Assembly (NCBI GenBank): GCA_007135435.1
Contig: SLIW01000264.1
Coordinates: 1 to 21,819 of the forward strand
Direction: 5' to 3'
From: Natronomonas sp.
GTDB lineage: Archaea > Halobacteriota > Halobacteria > Halobacteriales > Haloarculaceae
DNA: 21,819 nucleotides
The notes under the pieces are model-generated. The model had not been told where the DNA came from, did not search any database, and saw only the letters and a program-made list of their open reading frames with translations. Shown piece after piece: positions 13,753 to 21,390 of the stretch (position 1 is the stretch's first letter; each line of letters starts with the position of its first letter). Position numbers and translations under genes: made by a program.

Positions 13753-14523
13753 ATGGTAACGCAACGTGGCGAGCGAGACGGCGATGGATCGTACCGGAAC
13801 CAGCTCACCGTGAACCGTCGACACGTGTTGTACGGCATCGGCGCTGGGGCGATGCTCACGGGTCTGGGGACAGGCGTGGGCGCCGCCGAGGGAGCGGACC
13901 CGGATACAACCTCGATGCACGACGTATCCGGAGACGACGTGCATCCCGTCTTCGGGTTCTCGGCGTTGTCGCCGGAGATCGATCCGCCGGTCTCCCCGGA
14001 CCACGAGGTGGAAGCGCTCATCAGACCGCGCGAGGACCGTCCGATTCCGGAGTTCTTCTTCGAACCCACCGGACTGGCCATCGAACCCGGTGAGACCGTT
14101 CGGTTCACGCTGACGACCCCACATCACTCGGTGACCGCGTTCCACCCGGCGATGGGGATCGCACAACGGGTCCCTGACAACGTCCCACCGTTCTCGTCGC
14201 CAGTCCTCCCCGTTCAGGCGTACTGGCTGTACACCTTCGAGGAGGAGGGCGTCTACGACTACCACTGTGGACCGCACGAGGTCTTCGGACACGTCGGCCG
14301 TGTCGTCGCCGGGGAAGCGGTCGGACCGGGGGCGGAGCCGGTTCCCGCCCCCGACGAAGAACCGGCGCACGACGTCGATGGTGAGGGACCGCCGGTGCGA
14401 CAACCGGTCGGCACCGCCGCCCCCGTGCTCAACGACCCGGCACTCGAACCAGCCCGTATCATCGAACACGGGACGGTGAGCTGGGACGATCTGCAACCGG
14501 AGAGCAAGGAGCTGTTACTGTAA
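13753..14523 (+). CDS. Tat-exported cupredoxin (plastocyanin/halocyanin-like)
   Basis: 256 residues. The N-terminus NRRHVLYGIGAGAMLTGLG (21-39) is a twin-arginine signal, with cleavage likely after GVGAA, so the protein folds before export and acts outside the membrane. The cupredoxin domain lies at about 100-187: FFFEPTGLAIEPGETVRF (101-118), TTPHHSVTAFHP (121-132) with a probable Cu ligand at His125, then DYHCGPHEVFGHVGRVV (169-185) with Cys172 and His175. The position of the usual axial Met (C-x2-H-x4-M) is His180. A Pro/Asp/Glu-rich tail follows from about 190. Such proteins carry electrons or bind copper at the cell surface. No electron partner is encoded next to it; the nearby P450 is not an obvious partner. 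The family call is solid, the role uncertain. Confidence 0.85.
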   Translation: MVTQRGERDGDGSYRNQLTVNRRHVLYGIGAGAMLTGLGTGVGAAEGADPDTTSMHDVSGDDVHPVFGFSALSPEIDPPVSPDHEVEALIRPREDRPIPEFFFEPTGLAIEPGETVRFTLTTPHHSVTAFHPAMGIAQRVPDNVPPFSSPVLPVQAYWLYTFEEEGVYDYHCGPHEVFGHVGRVVAGEAVGPGAEPVPAPDEEPAHDVDGEGPPVRQPVGTAAPVLNDPALEPARIIEHGTVSWDDLQPESKELLL

Positions 14524-14568
14524 GCGGACGACCGGTCCGCGACAAGCGCCATTTTCATCACCGACGCA

Positions 14569-14659
14569 CGCCCCGACGAACGAAGAGACGCTCGCCCCGA
14601 CGAACGAAGAGACGCTCGCCCCGACGAACGAAGAGACGCTCGCCCCGACGAACGAAGAG
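14569..14659. repeat. 24-bp tandem repeat, 3.8 copies
   Basis: Units at 14569-14592, 14593-14616 and 14617-14640 are identical, and a fourth copy matches for 19 bases (14641-14659). The array is non-coding, 46 bases after the cupredoxin stop. There are no spacers, so it is not CRISPR. Confidence 0.97.
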
Positions 14660-14811
14660 CGCGATGCGTGTTCGGCTCCCACCGATACGACTCTCGTTGG
14701 GGTTCCTCTCTACAGTCGGTAGACATGTTCTGATAGATGGTCACCAACTCGGTGATTCGTTGCGAGGTACAAAGCGCGGGTGGAGCAGGGATTCGTCCAG
14801 ACGATGGTCGA

Positions 14812-15258
14812 TTACGAGTCGGCAACCATCTTCTCCCAGAGTTCTGTCGATATCGTACGGAAGGCCGGTGACTCGGCACCGTGCATACGCACGTAGAGGT
14901 GGTCGCACGTCACTCGCCAGGAGTACGTGAACGTCTCGCCAGCGTAGTCGACGGTCGCGGTCAACGAACGCAGGTTTGGAAGGACGCCCTCTTGATACAC
15001 GACGTGCGGATGGTACCTCGATCCCGGAGGATCCTCGGCTGCCGGAACGTCGATCTCGCTCGAGAACACCGCTCGCCCAAGCATCCGCGTCTGGATGGAA
15101 ATCTCCATGGATTGCGGAGTCGTCTGGTGGTTCTCGACGAGGACACCGAATCGAGAGGACGGAGAACAATCCGCCGATTCGCTCGCTCTCGAGAGACAGC
15201 CGCCACCGATCACGATCCCTCCCACAGAGAGAGTACCCAGGAGCTCGCGGCGTCTCAT
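14812..15258 (-). CDS. Tat-dependent lipoprotein, unknown function
   Basis: 148 residues. The N-terminus MRRRELLGTLSVGGIVIGGG followed by Cys21 combines a twin-arginine motif with a lipobox, typical of haloarchaeal lipoproteins anchored outside the cell membrane. The mature part has no domain I can name. It reads like a small beta-sandwich (RFGVLVENHQTTPQSMEISI; SLTATVDYAGETFTYSWRV), with Cys31 and Cys117 that could pair. TATA-like CATACTTTTT lies about 29 bases before the ATG on its strand. It faces the cupredoxin gene across the 24-bp repeat array, so the two surface proteins are convergent. Function unknown. Confidence 0.8.
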   Translation of the reverse strand: MRRRELLGTLSVGGIVIGGGCLSRASESADCSPSSRFGVLVENHQTTPQSMEISIQTRMLGRAVFSSEIDVPAAEDPPGSRYHPHVVYQEGVLPNLRSLTATVDYAGETFTYSWRVTCDHLYVRMHGAESPAFRTISTELWEKMVADS

Positions 15259-15280
15259 ACTCGGTCCTGTACATCCGTCG

Positions 15281-15292
15281 AAAAAGTATGTT
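15281..15292 (-). promoter_or_regulatory. TATA-like box of the lipoprotein gene
   Basis: On the minus strand AACATACTTTTT is centred about 29 bases upstream of the ATG at 15258. Confidence 0.45.
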
Positions 15293-15486
15293 CGGAACGG
15301 TCAAACTGTCGGTTGAACGTACGTCGTCGATCCCGCCATCGTCCTGACGCACGATATCCGATTCATCTTGGTGGAACATACACATACGACGTCTGTCACG
15401 ACGCTTCGGATGGTACGTTGGTAGCTCGGTCAGTGAGTACTGAACTCAGGGCACGGTGCAGCATCGAGATGGCGAACGACCACAGC

Positions 15487-15493
15487 ATTATCC
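15487..15493 (+). promoter_or_regulatory. TATA-like box of the small Cys/His protein
   Basis: ATTATCC is centred about 27 bases before the ATG at 15517. An inverted repeat TCAGT-GAGT-ACTGA lies upstream at 15430-15443. Confidence 0.4.
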
Positions 15494-15516
15494 CGCTTGC
15501 TCCCCTAAAAAGGAGA

Positions 15517-15786
15517 ATGACAGATACGCAAACCGGACGGGAGAAGCACGTAAAAGACGAGAACCGGCGCGAGGAGGGCGAAGTCCCGAACGCTCCCCGT
15601 GAGTGCCACCGTCGCGGCTGCTCCGAGCCGGCGACGTTTGTCGTCCTCGAACGATACCAGGAAGAAACCGGCCAGGGTGCCGTCGAGGCAACGGCCGATC
15701 TCTGTCGAGAGCACACCGCCGAAGAGAGCCCCACGAACCTCGATGGGAGTTATGCGGATTACGTGTTTCGCGTCGATCCTCTGTAA
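15517..15786 (+). CDS. Small Cys/His protein, possible zinc-binding
   Basis: 89 residues from the ATG at 15517. The charged N-terminus (about 1-25) is probably disordered. The core reads APRECHRRGCSEPATFVVLE, then about 20 residues later ADLCREH, giving C-x4-C and C-x2-H pairs that could hold one zinc ion in a treble-clef-like fold. The C-terminal DGSYADYVFRVDPL is well formed. Similar short Cys/His proteins are common in haloarchaea, but I cannot give a family name or function. An in-frame ATG at 15469 would add 16 residues; the TATA-like box spacing favours 15517. Divergent from the lipoprotein gene. Confidence 0.7.
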   Translation: MTDTQTGREKHVKDENRREEGEVPNAPRECHRRGCSEPATFVVLERYQEETGQGAVEATADLCREHTAEESPTNLDGSYADYVFRVDPL

Positions 15787-16148
15787 CGCAAGACGTTGAA
15801 CGGTGACACAGCACGATCCAGCGGTTCCAGTGGGATCCTGGCCTCGTTGCAACCCTCGATCGCTGACCGGAGTGATGGGTAGAATTCGACCGCCACTTTC
15901 CCATATCGTCACCCGGATTCCCTCAGATGGCGGTTCCTGGTGTGGCCGCCCTCATCACGTGATCGTATCCCGATCGGTGTCTCGATAGGAGAATAGCACC
16001 GTCCGTGCCGGTCGGTTCGCACCCGTTCGGTCCGCCGAGGTCCGCCCGGGTCGGTCCGCCTGGGTCGGTCCGCCGAGGTCGCGACCCACGGTCGGGTCTC
16101 GGGGCCGGTTTCCGACTGGAAACCGCGACGAGGTCGTCTGCGTCTACA
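15787..16148. other. Non-coding gap before the P450 gene
   Basis: No supported gene on either strand. The only structure seen is the 14-bp repeat group at 16029-16080. Confidence 0.5.
16029..16080. repeat. 14-bp repeats upstream of the P450 gene
   Basis: GGTCCGCCGAGGTC at 16029-16042 and 16067-16080, and GGTCCGCCTGGGTC at 16053-16066. The last two are in tandem; the first is separated by 10 bases. Confidence 0.8.
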
Positions 16149-16155
16149 TTTAATA
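16149..16155 (+). promoter_or_regulatory. TATA box of the P450 gene
   Basis: TTTAATA predicts transcription from about 16178, leaving a leader of roughly 14 bases before the ATG at 16192. Confidence 0.6.
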
Positions 16156-16191
16156 CGTCGTCCATCGAACGCGTCCCGGGTATGTCGTAAC

Positions 16192-17538
16192 ATGAGGCGC
16201 TCGACCGCGACGACACGACCGCGTCCGCCCGGCCCCGGCGGCCCGCCGCTGATCGGGAACACGCTCCAGTGGGCTCGCGACCCCTTCGGCTTCATCACCG
16301 ACTGTGCCCGCGACCACGGGGATATCGTGTACACCGAGGTTGCCGGGACCTCCTGGTACAGGCTATACCATCCCGACCACTTCGAGCACGTGCTCATTCA
16401 CAACAACCAGAACTACGTCAAAGGGGAGTTTCTCCAGCAGTTCCTCGGCGCCCTGACTGGCCAGGGGTTGTTGACCAGCGAAGGGGAGTTCTGGCGTCGC
16501 CAACGGCACCTCATCCAGCCGGCGTTTCATCCGGATCGCGTCCCTGTTTACGCGTCGATGATGACGGGCTACGCTGACCGTTTAATTGCGTCCTGGGAAG
16601 ATGGTGAAACTCGGGACATCCACGCCGACATGACGCGTCTCACGCTCGAGATCATCGCGAGTGCACTCTTCGAGGTGGATCTTCGGGACCACGAAGCCGA
16701 CATCGGTGCTGCGCTCGAGGAGGTGATGGAGTACTCCGAGAGTGTCACCAGTATGTACCTTCCCTCCTGGCTTCCGACGCCAGCGAAGCGGCGGTACGAG
16801 CGAGCGATTTCGTCCCTCGACGAGGTAGTGTTCGAGATCCTCGACGAACGGCGAAGCAGCAGCGACGACTCGCGAGACGTCGTCTCGATGCTCCTCGACG
16901 CAGAGACCGAGGACGGTCACCGGATGACCGAGACACAACTCCGTGATGAGGTGATGACCCTCCTCCTCGCCGGACACGAGACGACCGCCTCGGCTATCTC
17001 GTTCACGTGGTATCTCCTCTCCAAGCATCCCACGGCGGAAGCGAACCTCGTAGCCGAACTCGATGCGGTTCTCGGCGGCCGAACGCCGACACTCGACGAT
17101 CTCTCCGATCTCCGGTACACCGAGCAGGTCGTCAAGGAGTCGCTACGGTTGTACCCACCCGTCCACTCGGTCGTCCGCGAGGCGATCGAGGACGACGAGA
17201 TCGGAGGCTACCACATCCCGGCCGGCGCGTCGGTGGCCATGCATCAATGGGTCACACACACTGATCCTCGCTTCTTCGACGATCCGGATGCGTTTCGTCC
17301 CGAACGCTGGACCCGCGAGTTCGAGCGGGAGGTGCACCCGCTCGCGTATTTCCCGTTCTCCGCGGGACCCCGACGATGTATCGGCGATCGGTTCGCGATG
17401 CTGGAAGCACAACTGGTCCTGGCCACGATCGCCCAGCGATATCGACTGGAACTCGCGTCTGAATCGTCGTTGGACCTCGCGTTGAGCATCACGACGCGTC
17501 CGAAAGGCGGGATCGAGATGAACGTACACGAGCGCTGA
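16192..17538 (+). CDS. Cytochrome P450 monooxygenase
   Basis: 448 residues, a complete soluble-type P450. Landmarks: Pro-rich entry RPPGPGGPPLIGN (11-23); helix C EGEFWRRQRHLIQPAF (97-112) with WRRQR for the heme propionate; I-helix oxygen-activation motif AGHETTA (260-266); ExxR in KESLRLYPP (315-323, Glu316 and Arg319); PERW (370-373); and heme-ligand loop FPFSAGPRRCIGDRFA (387-402), with Cys396 binding the iron. It hydroxylates an unknown hydrophobic substrate using electrons from a ferredoxin or flavodoxin system not encoded nearby. Similar P450s (the CYP174 group of Halobacterium comes to mind) are known in haloarchaea. Carotenoids or other terpenoids are conceivable substrates but nothing here proves it. 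Confidence 0.95.
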   Translation: MRRSTATTRPRPPGPGGPPLIGNTLQWARDPFGFITDCARDHGDIVYTEVAGTSWYRLYHPDHFEHVLIHNNQNYVKGEFLQQFLGALTGQGLLTSEGEFWRRQRHLIQPAFHPDRVPVYASMMTGYADRLIASWEDGETRDIHADMTRLTLEIIASALFEVDLRDHEADIGAALEEVMEYSESVTSMYLPSWLPTPAKRRYERAISSLDEVVFEILDERRSSSDDSRDVVSMLLDAETEDGHRMTETQLRDEVMTLLLAGHETTASAISFTWYLLSKHPTAEANLVAELDAVLGGRTPTLDDLSDLRYTEQVVKESLRLYPPVHSVVREAIEDDEIGGYHIPAGASVAMHQWVTHTDPRFFDDPDAFRPERWTREFEREVHPLAYFPFSAGPRRCIGDRFAMLEAQLVLATIAQRYRLELASESSLDLALSITTRPKGGIEMNVHER

Positions 17539-18166
17539 TTCCACAGCACTCGCATGTGGCGAGCCGTGACGGAGTCACGAATCGGCCCGGTTCGGTCGCT
17601 GCGCCGGCCACGAGAGCACCGTCACCAATGAAGAGCACGGGATCCACGCGTCGCGCAGTCACGTCTACTCGGGCTTCAATCGACTGAATTCGCACGCCAT
17701 GTCCTGGGGAATAGCTGTCACGTGTTACGAACAGAAGTTCCAGCGGTCGATACGCAGGTCATCGACCGATTCGCAGATCATCGACCGATTCGCAGATCAT
17801 CGACCGATTCGCAGACCATCGACCGATTCGCAGACCATCGACCGATCGATTCGTCGCAGCTCGCTCGGAGCAATCGAGATCGTGCTGCAGGATCGATTCG
17901 CTGTCGTCCGAACGGAGTTTCTAACAACCGGCGAATAGGTATCGGAGACTGCACTACTGACACACGCTGTCGTGACCGATCGCCATATCGGTCGATTCGA
18001 AATATCCTGCTGACGCATACACCCCCTGGACACAGGAACGGCGGAATTTCACCGCAGTTGCATGAAGCAAATCGGTCCGGGCATCCAGACGGTGGGGTCA
18101 TCGAACCGCCCTCGACTGTACCGGACCTGATCGCTCCCGAAATGGTGTGGCCGAGTGTTTTTGAAA
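17539..18166. other. Non-coding gap between P450 and cupin genes
   Basis: No gene I can support. It holds the 19-bp tandem array (17743-17836) and further scattered copies of its CGATTCG core, for example near 17849, 17892 and 17994. Translations in this region are repeat-driven. Confidence 0.5.
17743..17836. repeat. 19-bp tandem repeat, four full copies plus a degenerate one
   Basis: Full units begin at 17761, 17780, 17799 and 17818. The first two are identical, as are the last two, and the pairs differ at one base (ATC versus ACC ending). A degenerate unit precedes (17743-17760). Each unit contains the dyad ATCG-AC-CGAT. There are no spacers. Confidence 0.95.
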
Positions 18167-18664
18167 CTATGCGTCCGGCGAGACGAGGTCGAAGCGTTCA
18201 CACAACTCGGGGATGCTCTCGAAATCCATCTCGAGTCCGTATCGTTCGCTGAGTCGGACCATCTGGTCGGGGTCGTCGATGACCCCCCTCAGTTCCCTGA
18301 AGAAGTCCTCGAAGCCCGCGGGGGAGATCACCTCGATCACGTGGCACGGTGTCTCGACGGGGTTCCAGAAGGTGTGCCACTGATCGCGAGGTTTGAATAC
18401 CCAGGAACCGGCGTCGGCTTCGACGACCTCGTCGCCCAGCAGGGCCCCCATCGTCCCCTCGATGATGTAGGTGTATTCGTCCTCGCGACTGTGTCTGTGC
18501 AAGGGCGCAGCCAACACGCCAGGATCGAACGGCGTGTGATGCACGACCGCGAAACGGTCCTCGGTGTCGGCGCCGTCGATCTTCCAGTCGAACCCGAAAC
18601 CCTCTTGCTCGAACGCCTCACCGTCACCAGGCTTGATCACCGTTGGTCGCTTGTCGCCACTCAT
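18167..18664 (-). CDS. Cupin-2 domain protein (quercetinase-like fold)
   Basis: 165 residues. A single cupin barrel at about 38-115. Motif 1 is PLHRHSREDEYTYIIEG (54-70) with metal ligands His56, His58 and Glu63; motif 2 is KPRDQWHTFWN (91-101) with His97. A helical C-terminal extension (FEDFFRELRGVIDDPDQM and onward) follows. Proteins of this size are metal-binding, often dioxygenase-like or isomerase-like enzymes; all four ligands are present but the substrate is unknown. A GTG at 18676 would add four residues; the ATG at 18664 is preferred. The TATA box at 18722-18733 gives a short leader. It converges on the P450 gene across the 19-bp array. Confidence 0.88.
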   Translation of the reverse strand: MSGDKRPTVIKPGDGEAFEQEGFGFDWKIDGADTEDRFAVVHHTPFDPGVLAAPLHRHSREDEYTYIIEGTMGALLGDEVVEADAGSWVFKPRDQWHTFWNPVETPCHVIEVISPAGFEDFFRELRGVIDDPDQMVRLSERYGLEMDFESIPELCERFDLVSPDA

Positions 18665-18721
18665 AGCATTGCTCACGTGCCGCCAGTTGTGCTTGGGACA
18701 CTGCCCCGGAGAATGTCGGGA

Positions 18722-18733
18722 TTAAAAATAAAG
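18722..18733 (-). promoter_or_regulatory. TATA box of the cupin gene
   Basis: On the minus strand TTTATTTTTAAT, in a clear A+T-rich island, lies about 60 bases before the ATG and predicts a leader of roughly 35 bases. Confidence 0.55.
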
Positions 18734-19010
18734 ATTCGCGTGGAGACGTCTCAGTGTGGTTGGTGGAGAGGGTTTCCAACGGCGAGGAACAAGCCATAGG
18801 CCCGTCCATTTTCGTGCCGCTGTCCATCGAGTCGGTATCGCCGATCACGTTCTCGATGCATTCGCCCCCTGTACGCGTCAAACGGTCTGTGACAGGTCGT
18901 TGCGAAGAGAACCGTGGTCTGCAACATCGATCCGGGATGTCTCGCACCGGATATCTGGAAACTGCTGGACAGGATTCGCGAAAAACGACGGACTGCTCCG
19001 AGGACCCCTC

Positions 19011-19313
19011 TCAGTCGTACGGGTACCGCGCGTGGCCGCCGCAGTCGCAGGTGATCACGACGTGTCCGTCGCGGGTGCGGACGCGGGCGTTCCGTCCCGG
19101 GAGCAGGTACGCGTCGCAACGGTCGCAAGTGAACCGCTTGAACCGACGGGGCAGGGGCAGCCGGTTGCGCTCCGCGACCCGCCTGGCCCGGCGGACGTAC
19201 CGCCGGGCGAGCTCGTCGTCGCCCTCGCGGGCGGCCTCGCGGGCCAGCTCGGACAACCGCTCGATGCGCTCGGCGGCGACGCTCACGCCCGCCGGTTGTC
19301 GGCCGTGTCGCAT
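19011..19313 (-). CDS. rnp4: Ribonuclease P protein component 4 (Rpr2/Rpp21)
   Basis: 100 residues. Two N-terminal helices (about 12-50, AAERIERLSELAREAAREGD and LARRYVRRARRVAERNR) are followed by the PLPRRFKRFTCDRCDAYLLPG block (53-73) and VITCDCGGHARYPY. The zinc ribbon uses Cys63, Cys66, Cys89 and Cys91. This subunit binds the RNase P RNA together with Rnp1 and helps 5' processing of tRNA precursors. The ATG at 19313 fits the family N-terminus; the much longer open frame upstream is antisense to the transporter. The divergent transporter gene begins 72 bases away. Its expected downstream partner in haloarchaea, yhbY, is separated by about 6 kb. Confidence 0.93.
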   Translation of the reverse strand: MRHGRQPAGVSVAAERIERLSELAREAAREGDDELARRYVRRARRVAERNRLPLPRRFKRFTCDRCDAYLLPGRNARVRTRDGHVVITCDCGGHARYPYD

Positions 19314-19356
19314 AGGCGTTCTGTATCGACGAGTCGACGTCCGCGTGGCGGTGCTG

Positions 19357-19362
19357 TTTTCG
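19357..19362 (+). promoter_or_regulatory. TATA-like box of the transporter gene
   Basis: TTTTCG is centred about 26 bases before the GTG at 19386, consistent with a leaderless transcript. Confidence 0.4.
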
Positions 19363-19385
19363 TCGGCGTGCCCGAACCGCCCCAC

Positions 19386-20675
19386 GTGAGCGACGACGTC
19401 AGTGTCCGCGGGTCGCCGCGTCGCGGCCTCGCCGCGGCGACGTTCGGCTTCTTCGTCGGCTTCGCCGGGGTCGTCGTCTACGGCCCGGCCGCGGGCGAGT
19501 TCGAGCGGGCGATGGGGCTCTCCGGGGTCGCCCTGGGGCTGCTCGTCGGCGCGCCCAACCTGCTCGGGTCGCTCGTGCGGATCCCCTTCGGCGCCTGGAC
19601 CGACGAGGTCGGCGCCCGGAGGCCGTTCCTGGTCCTGCTCGGGCTCTCGATCGTCGGCATGGCGGGGCTGTCGGCGATCCTCGTGGGATTCGCGCCCGGC
19701 GGGTTGACGATGGAGCTGTACCCCCTGGTCTTCCTCTTCGGCGCGCTCAGCGGCTGCGGGATCGGCACGTTCGCCGTCGGGAGCGCCCAGACCTCCTACT
19801 GGTACCCCGTGGACAGACAGGGGACCGCCCTCGCGATCTACGCCGGGCTCGGCAACAGCTCGCCCGGCGTCTTCACCATCCTCATCCCGATCGCGATCGC
19901 CGCCCTCGGCCTCACGACCACCTACGTCGTCTGGCTGGCGTTCCTCGTGGTCGGGACCGTCATCTACGCCCTCGTCGCGGTCGACCCGTACTCCTTCCAG
20001 CTCCGGGAGCAGGGACTGGAGCCGGGGCGGGCCAGGGAGCGCGCGGAGGCGCTCGGCCAGGAGCTGTTCCCGGGCGGCGACACGGCGGCGTCGATCAGGG
20101 AGGCGGCCTCCCTGCCGCGGTCGTGGGCCCTCGTCGCGATGTACTTCGTCTCCTTCGGGGGCTTCCTCGCGCTCACCGTCTGGTTGCCCTCCTACTGGAC
20201 GTCGTTGCACGGCCTGGAGACCCGACACGCGGGGGTCCTGACGGCCGTCGGGTTCGTCCTCCTGGCCACGTTCGTGCGGATCCCGGGGGGCGCCCTCGGC
20301 GACCGCTTCGGCGGCGAGCGCACCGCCATCGCGAGCTTCGCCGTCGTCGGGCTCGGTGCGGTCCTCCTGATCGTCACCCGGGACGTCGGCGTCGCCGCCC
20401 TCGGGATGGTGACGCTCGCCGTCGGCGTCGGGGTGGCCAACGCGGCCGTCTTCCAGCTACTGCCCCACTACGTCCCGGAGGCGGTGGGCGGTGCCTCGGG
20501 ACTCGTCGGGGGCCTCGGCGCCTTCGGCGGGTTCGTCGTCCCGCCGCTGCTCGGCCTCTTCGTCGACGTCCACGGGACGGCGGGCTACGCGACCGGGTTC
20601 GTCGTCTACCTCGGGCTCGGGACGGTCGGGGTCCTGCTCGCCTCCGCGCTGTACCTGACCGTCGATCGGGGGTGA
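19386..20675 (+). CDS. NarK-like MFS transporter (nitrate/nitrite porter family)
   Basis: 429 residues with about 12 membrane helices in two halves joined by a central loop (SFQLREQGLEPGRARERAEA and onward). The helix 2 motif VRIPFGAWTDEVGARRPF and the matching helix 8 motif VRIPGGALGDRFGGERT each carry the conserved Arg that binds nitrate/nitrite in NarK. The GLGNSSPGVF segment resembles the nitrate signature of this family. I infer a nitrate/nitrite porter or a related anion carrier; no nitrate reductase gene is in view, so the substrate is unproven. The GTG at 19386 is chosen because the frame upstream is antisense to rnp4 and not protein-like, and a TATA-like box lies 26 bases before it. 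Confidence 0.85.
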   Translation: MSDDVSVRGSPRRGLAAATFGFFVGFAGVVVYGPAAGEFERAMGLSGVALGLLVGAPNLLGSLVRIPFGAWTDEVGARRPFLVLLGLSIVGMAGLSAILVGFAPGGLTMELYPLVFLFGALSGCGIGTFAVGSAQTSYWYPVDRQGTALAIYAGLGNSSPGVFTILIPIAIAALGLTTTYVVWLAFLVVGTVIYALVAVDPYSFQLREQGLEPGRARERAEALGQELFPGGDTAASIREAASLPRSWALVAMYFVSFGGFLALTVWLPSYWTSLHGLETRHAGVLTAVGFVLLATFVRIPGGALGDRFGGERTAIASFAVVGLGAVLLIVTRDVGVAALGMVTLAVGVGVANAAVFQLLPHYVPEAVGGASGLVGGLGAFGGFVVPPLLGLFVDVHGTAGYATGFVVYLGLGTVGVLLASALYLTVDRG

Positions 20676-20730
20676 GCGCCACCGAGGGGCGGTCGGCGAC
20701 CATCGTCACCGTCTGGCCAAGTAGAAACGG

Positions 20731-20736
20731 TTTTAC
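20731..20736 (+). promoter_or_regulatory. TATA-like box upstream of rps15
   Basis: TTTTAC in GAAACGGTTTTACGG is the best TATA match before rps15. It predicts a start near 20760 and a leader of about 160 bases, long for this organism; alternatively it serves a short RNA. Confidence 0.35.
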
Positions 20737-20920
20737 GGCCGAGACGACGAGGGAGGCGTGGGAACACGCACGATCGCAAATCTGACTCGCCGGCCGTTTG
20801 GTCGGCTCGGGATTGCGGTAGTGCTGGCGCGAGGCCGCGGCACCGCATCGAACGGGCCGCTGGGCCGACGCGCCACCGAGGACGAGCGGTCCGTGCGGTT
20901 TCCGATCCAGCGACAGGACC

Positions 20921-21385
20921 ATGGCACGAATGCATTCCCGCCGTCGAGGGTCGTCCGGCTCGGACCGCCCCGCGGCAGACGAACCGCCGGAGTGGAGCGA
21001 CGTGGACGCCGAGGCCGTCGAGGAGCGCGTCGTCGAGCTGGCCGAGGAGGGGTACGACCCCAGCCAGATCGGCATGCGGCTGCGCGATTCGGGCGTCCAG
21101 GGCACCCCGGTGCCCGACGTGAAGCTCGCGACCGGCAAGAAACTGACCGAGATCCTCGAGGAGCACGACGCCACTGCGGAGATTCCCGAGGACCTCCGCA
21201 ACCTCATGGAGCGGGCGCTCCGCCTCCACGAGCACATGGACGACAACCCGGTCGACGCCCAGAACAAGCGGGCGCTCCAGAACACGGAGTCGAAGATCCG
21301 TCGGCTCGTCAACTACTACCGAGGCGACCGGCTCGACGAGACGTTCACCTACACGCGCGAGAACGCCCGCCGGCTGCTCGAGTGA
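20921..21385 (+). CDS. rps15: Small ribosomal subunit protein uS15 (archaeal S15)
   Basis: 154 residues, the full length of archaeal/eukaryal S15 (S13e). The archaeal N-terminal extension ARMHSRRRGSSGSDRP (2-17) is followed by PPEWSDVDAEAVEERVVELA, the SQIGMRLRDSGVQGTPVPDVK block and the C-terminal core, where LHEHMDDNPVDAQNKRALQN and IRRLVNYYRG bind the central domain of 16S rRNA. The ATG at 20921 is the family start. Gene order rps15 followed by a RecJ-like gene is usual in haloarchaea, with six bases between them, so they are probably co-transcribed. Confidence 0.97.
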   Translation: MARMHSRRRGSSGSDRPAADEPPEWSDVDAEAVEERVVELAEEGYDPSQIGMRLRDSGVQGTPVPDVKLATGKKLTEILEEHDATAEIPEDLRNLMERALRLHEHMDDNPVDAQNKRALQNTESKIRRLVNYYRGDRLDETFTYTRENARRLLE

Positions 21386-21390
21386 GCACG

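Noticed and set aside
14569..14659. CRISPR array
   Set aside because: The 24-bp repeats here, like the 19-bp ones at 17.8 kb, are directly tandem with no unique spacers, and no cas genes are present.
13049..19010. Integrated virus or transposon
   Set aside because: No integrase, transposase, capsid or replication gene, no terminal inverted repeats and no tRNA attachment site were seen; only an insertion of unknown origin is proposed.
18756..19385. Upstream extension of the transporter frame
   Set aside because: It is antisense to rnp4 and lacks helices; the transporter family N-terminus begins after the GTG at 19386.
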